From Prosthecobacter debontii (GTDB lineage Bacteria > Verrucomicrobiota > Verrucomicrobiia > Chthoniobacterales > Chthoniobacteraceae), in NCBI GenBank assembly GCA_945861385.1, contig CAMAUI010000045.1, forward strand, positions 1 to 34,259: a stretch of DNA of 34,259 nt. Reading direction: 5' to 3'. Position numbers and translations under genes: made by a program. Shown here in pieces: positions 34,173-34,259 of this stretch (positions are counted from its first letter, which is position 1; each line of letters begins with the position of its first letter). The notes below the pieces were generated by a model. The model had not been told where the DNA came from. It worked only from the letters and a program-made list of their open reading frames with translations, and made no database searches.

Positions 34173-34259
34173 ATGAGTTTTCGCATTCGAGACCAGCCCC
34201 TCCGTGGCTGCGACGCCCTCGTCGCAAATGTATCCGCGGCGCCCCCGCCGCGCGCTTCG
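34173..34259 (+). CDS. Possible start of a gene cut by the right edge
   Basis: A frame from ATG 34173 is open for 29 codons to the window edge (MSFRIRDQPLRGCDALVANV). It is divergent from the PEP-CTERM gene. There is no clear Shine-Dalgarno site and no recognisable family, so this is only a candidate. The 49 bases between this ATG and the PEP-CTERM start would have to hold both promoters. Confidence 0.25.
   Translation, partial: MSFRIRDQPLRGCDALVANVSAAPPPRAS

Overview
The window looks like chromosomal DNA of a high-GC Gram-negative bacterium, most probably a member of Verrucomicrobiota. The pointers are a very long PEP-CTERM protein built of autotransporter-type strand repeats, a DUF502 membrane protein, a DUF4412 protein, a squalene-hopene-cyclase-like protein with a DCC-family partner, lipid A synthesis (lpxA), many lipoproteins and signal peptides, and weak Shine-Dalgarno sites. 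The phylum call is inference from gene content. No phage, insertion sequence, CRISPR array, rRNA or ordinary tRNA was seen.

Left part (1-10764): two tandem lipase-like lipoproteins on the minus strand, the second cut by the left edge. These are followed by two outer-membrane beta-barrel candidates, a DUF502 membrane protein that overlaps a possible 42-codon ORF, and a secreted HAD phosphatase. Divergent from these is an AlbA/Schlafen-type ATP-binding regulator. A strong palindrome separates that regulator from an arylsulfatase remnant that has lost its catalytic part. A GT39-like membrane glycosyltransferase completes this part.

Middle part (10765-20388): a complete tmRNA gene (tag ending ALAA) converges on a minus-strand run DUF4412 - maf - argF - pgi. 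A phospholipid N-methyltransferase-like gene faces right. A THUMP methyltransferase with a HEAT-like N-terminus is followed by a small conserved-looking ORF. Divergent from it is a sugar-related run: a ROK kinase lacking the usual zinc motif, a small membrane protein (4-base overlap) and a SIS-domain protein.

Right part (20389-34259): a secreted CehA/McbA-type metallohydrolase on the minus strand, then on the plus strand a small secreted protein, radC and lpxA. The rest is one tight minus-strand run: a 1804-residue PATR/PEP-CTERM surface protein, a secreted TlpA-like thiol protein (4-base overlap), an alpha/alpha-toroid prenyltransferase-repeat protein (7-base gap), a DCC-family thiol protein (41-base gap) and a squalene-hopene-cyclase-like protein (4-base overlap). 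This run is the most unusual grouping in the window. It suggests a link between a surface protein, thiol chemistry and two toroidal cyclase/prenyltransferase-fold proteins, but that link rests on gene order only.
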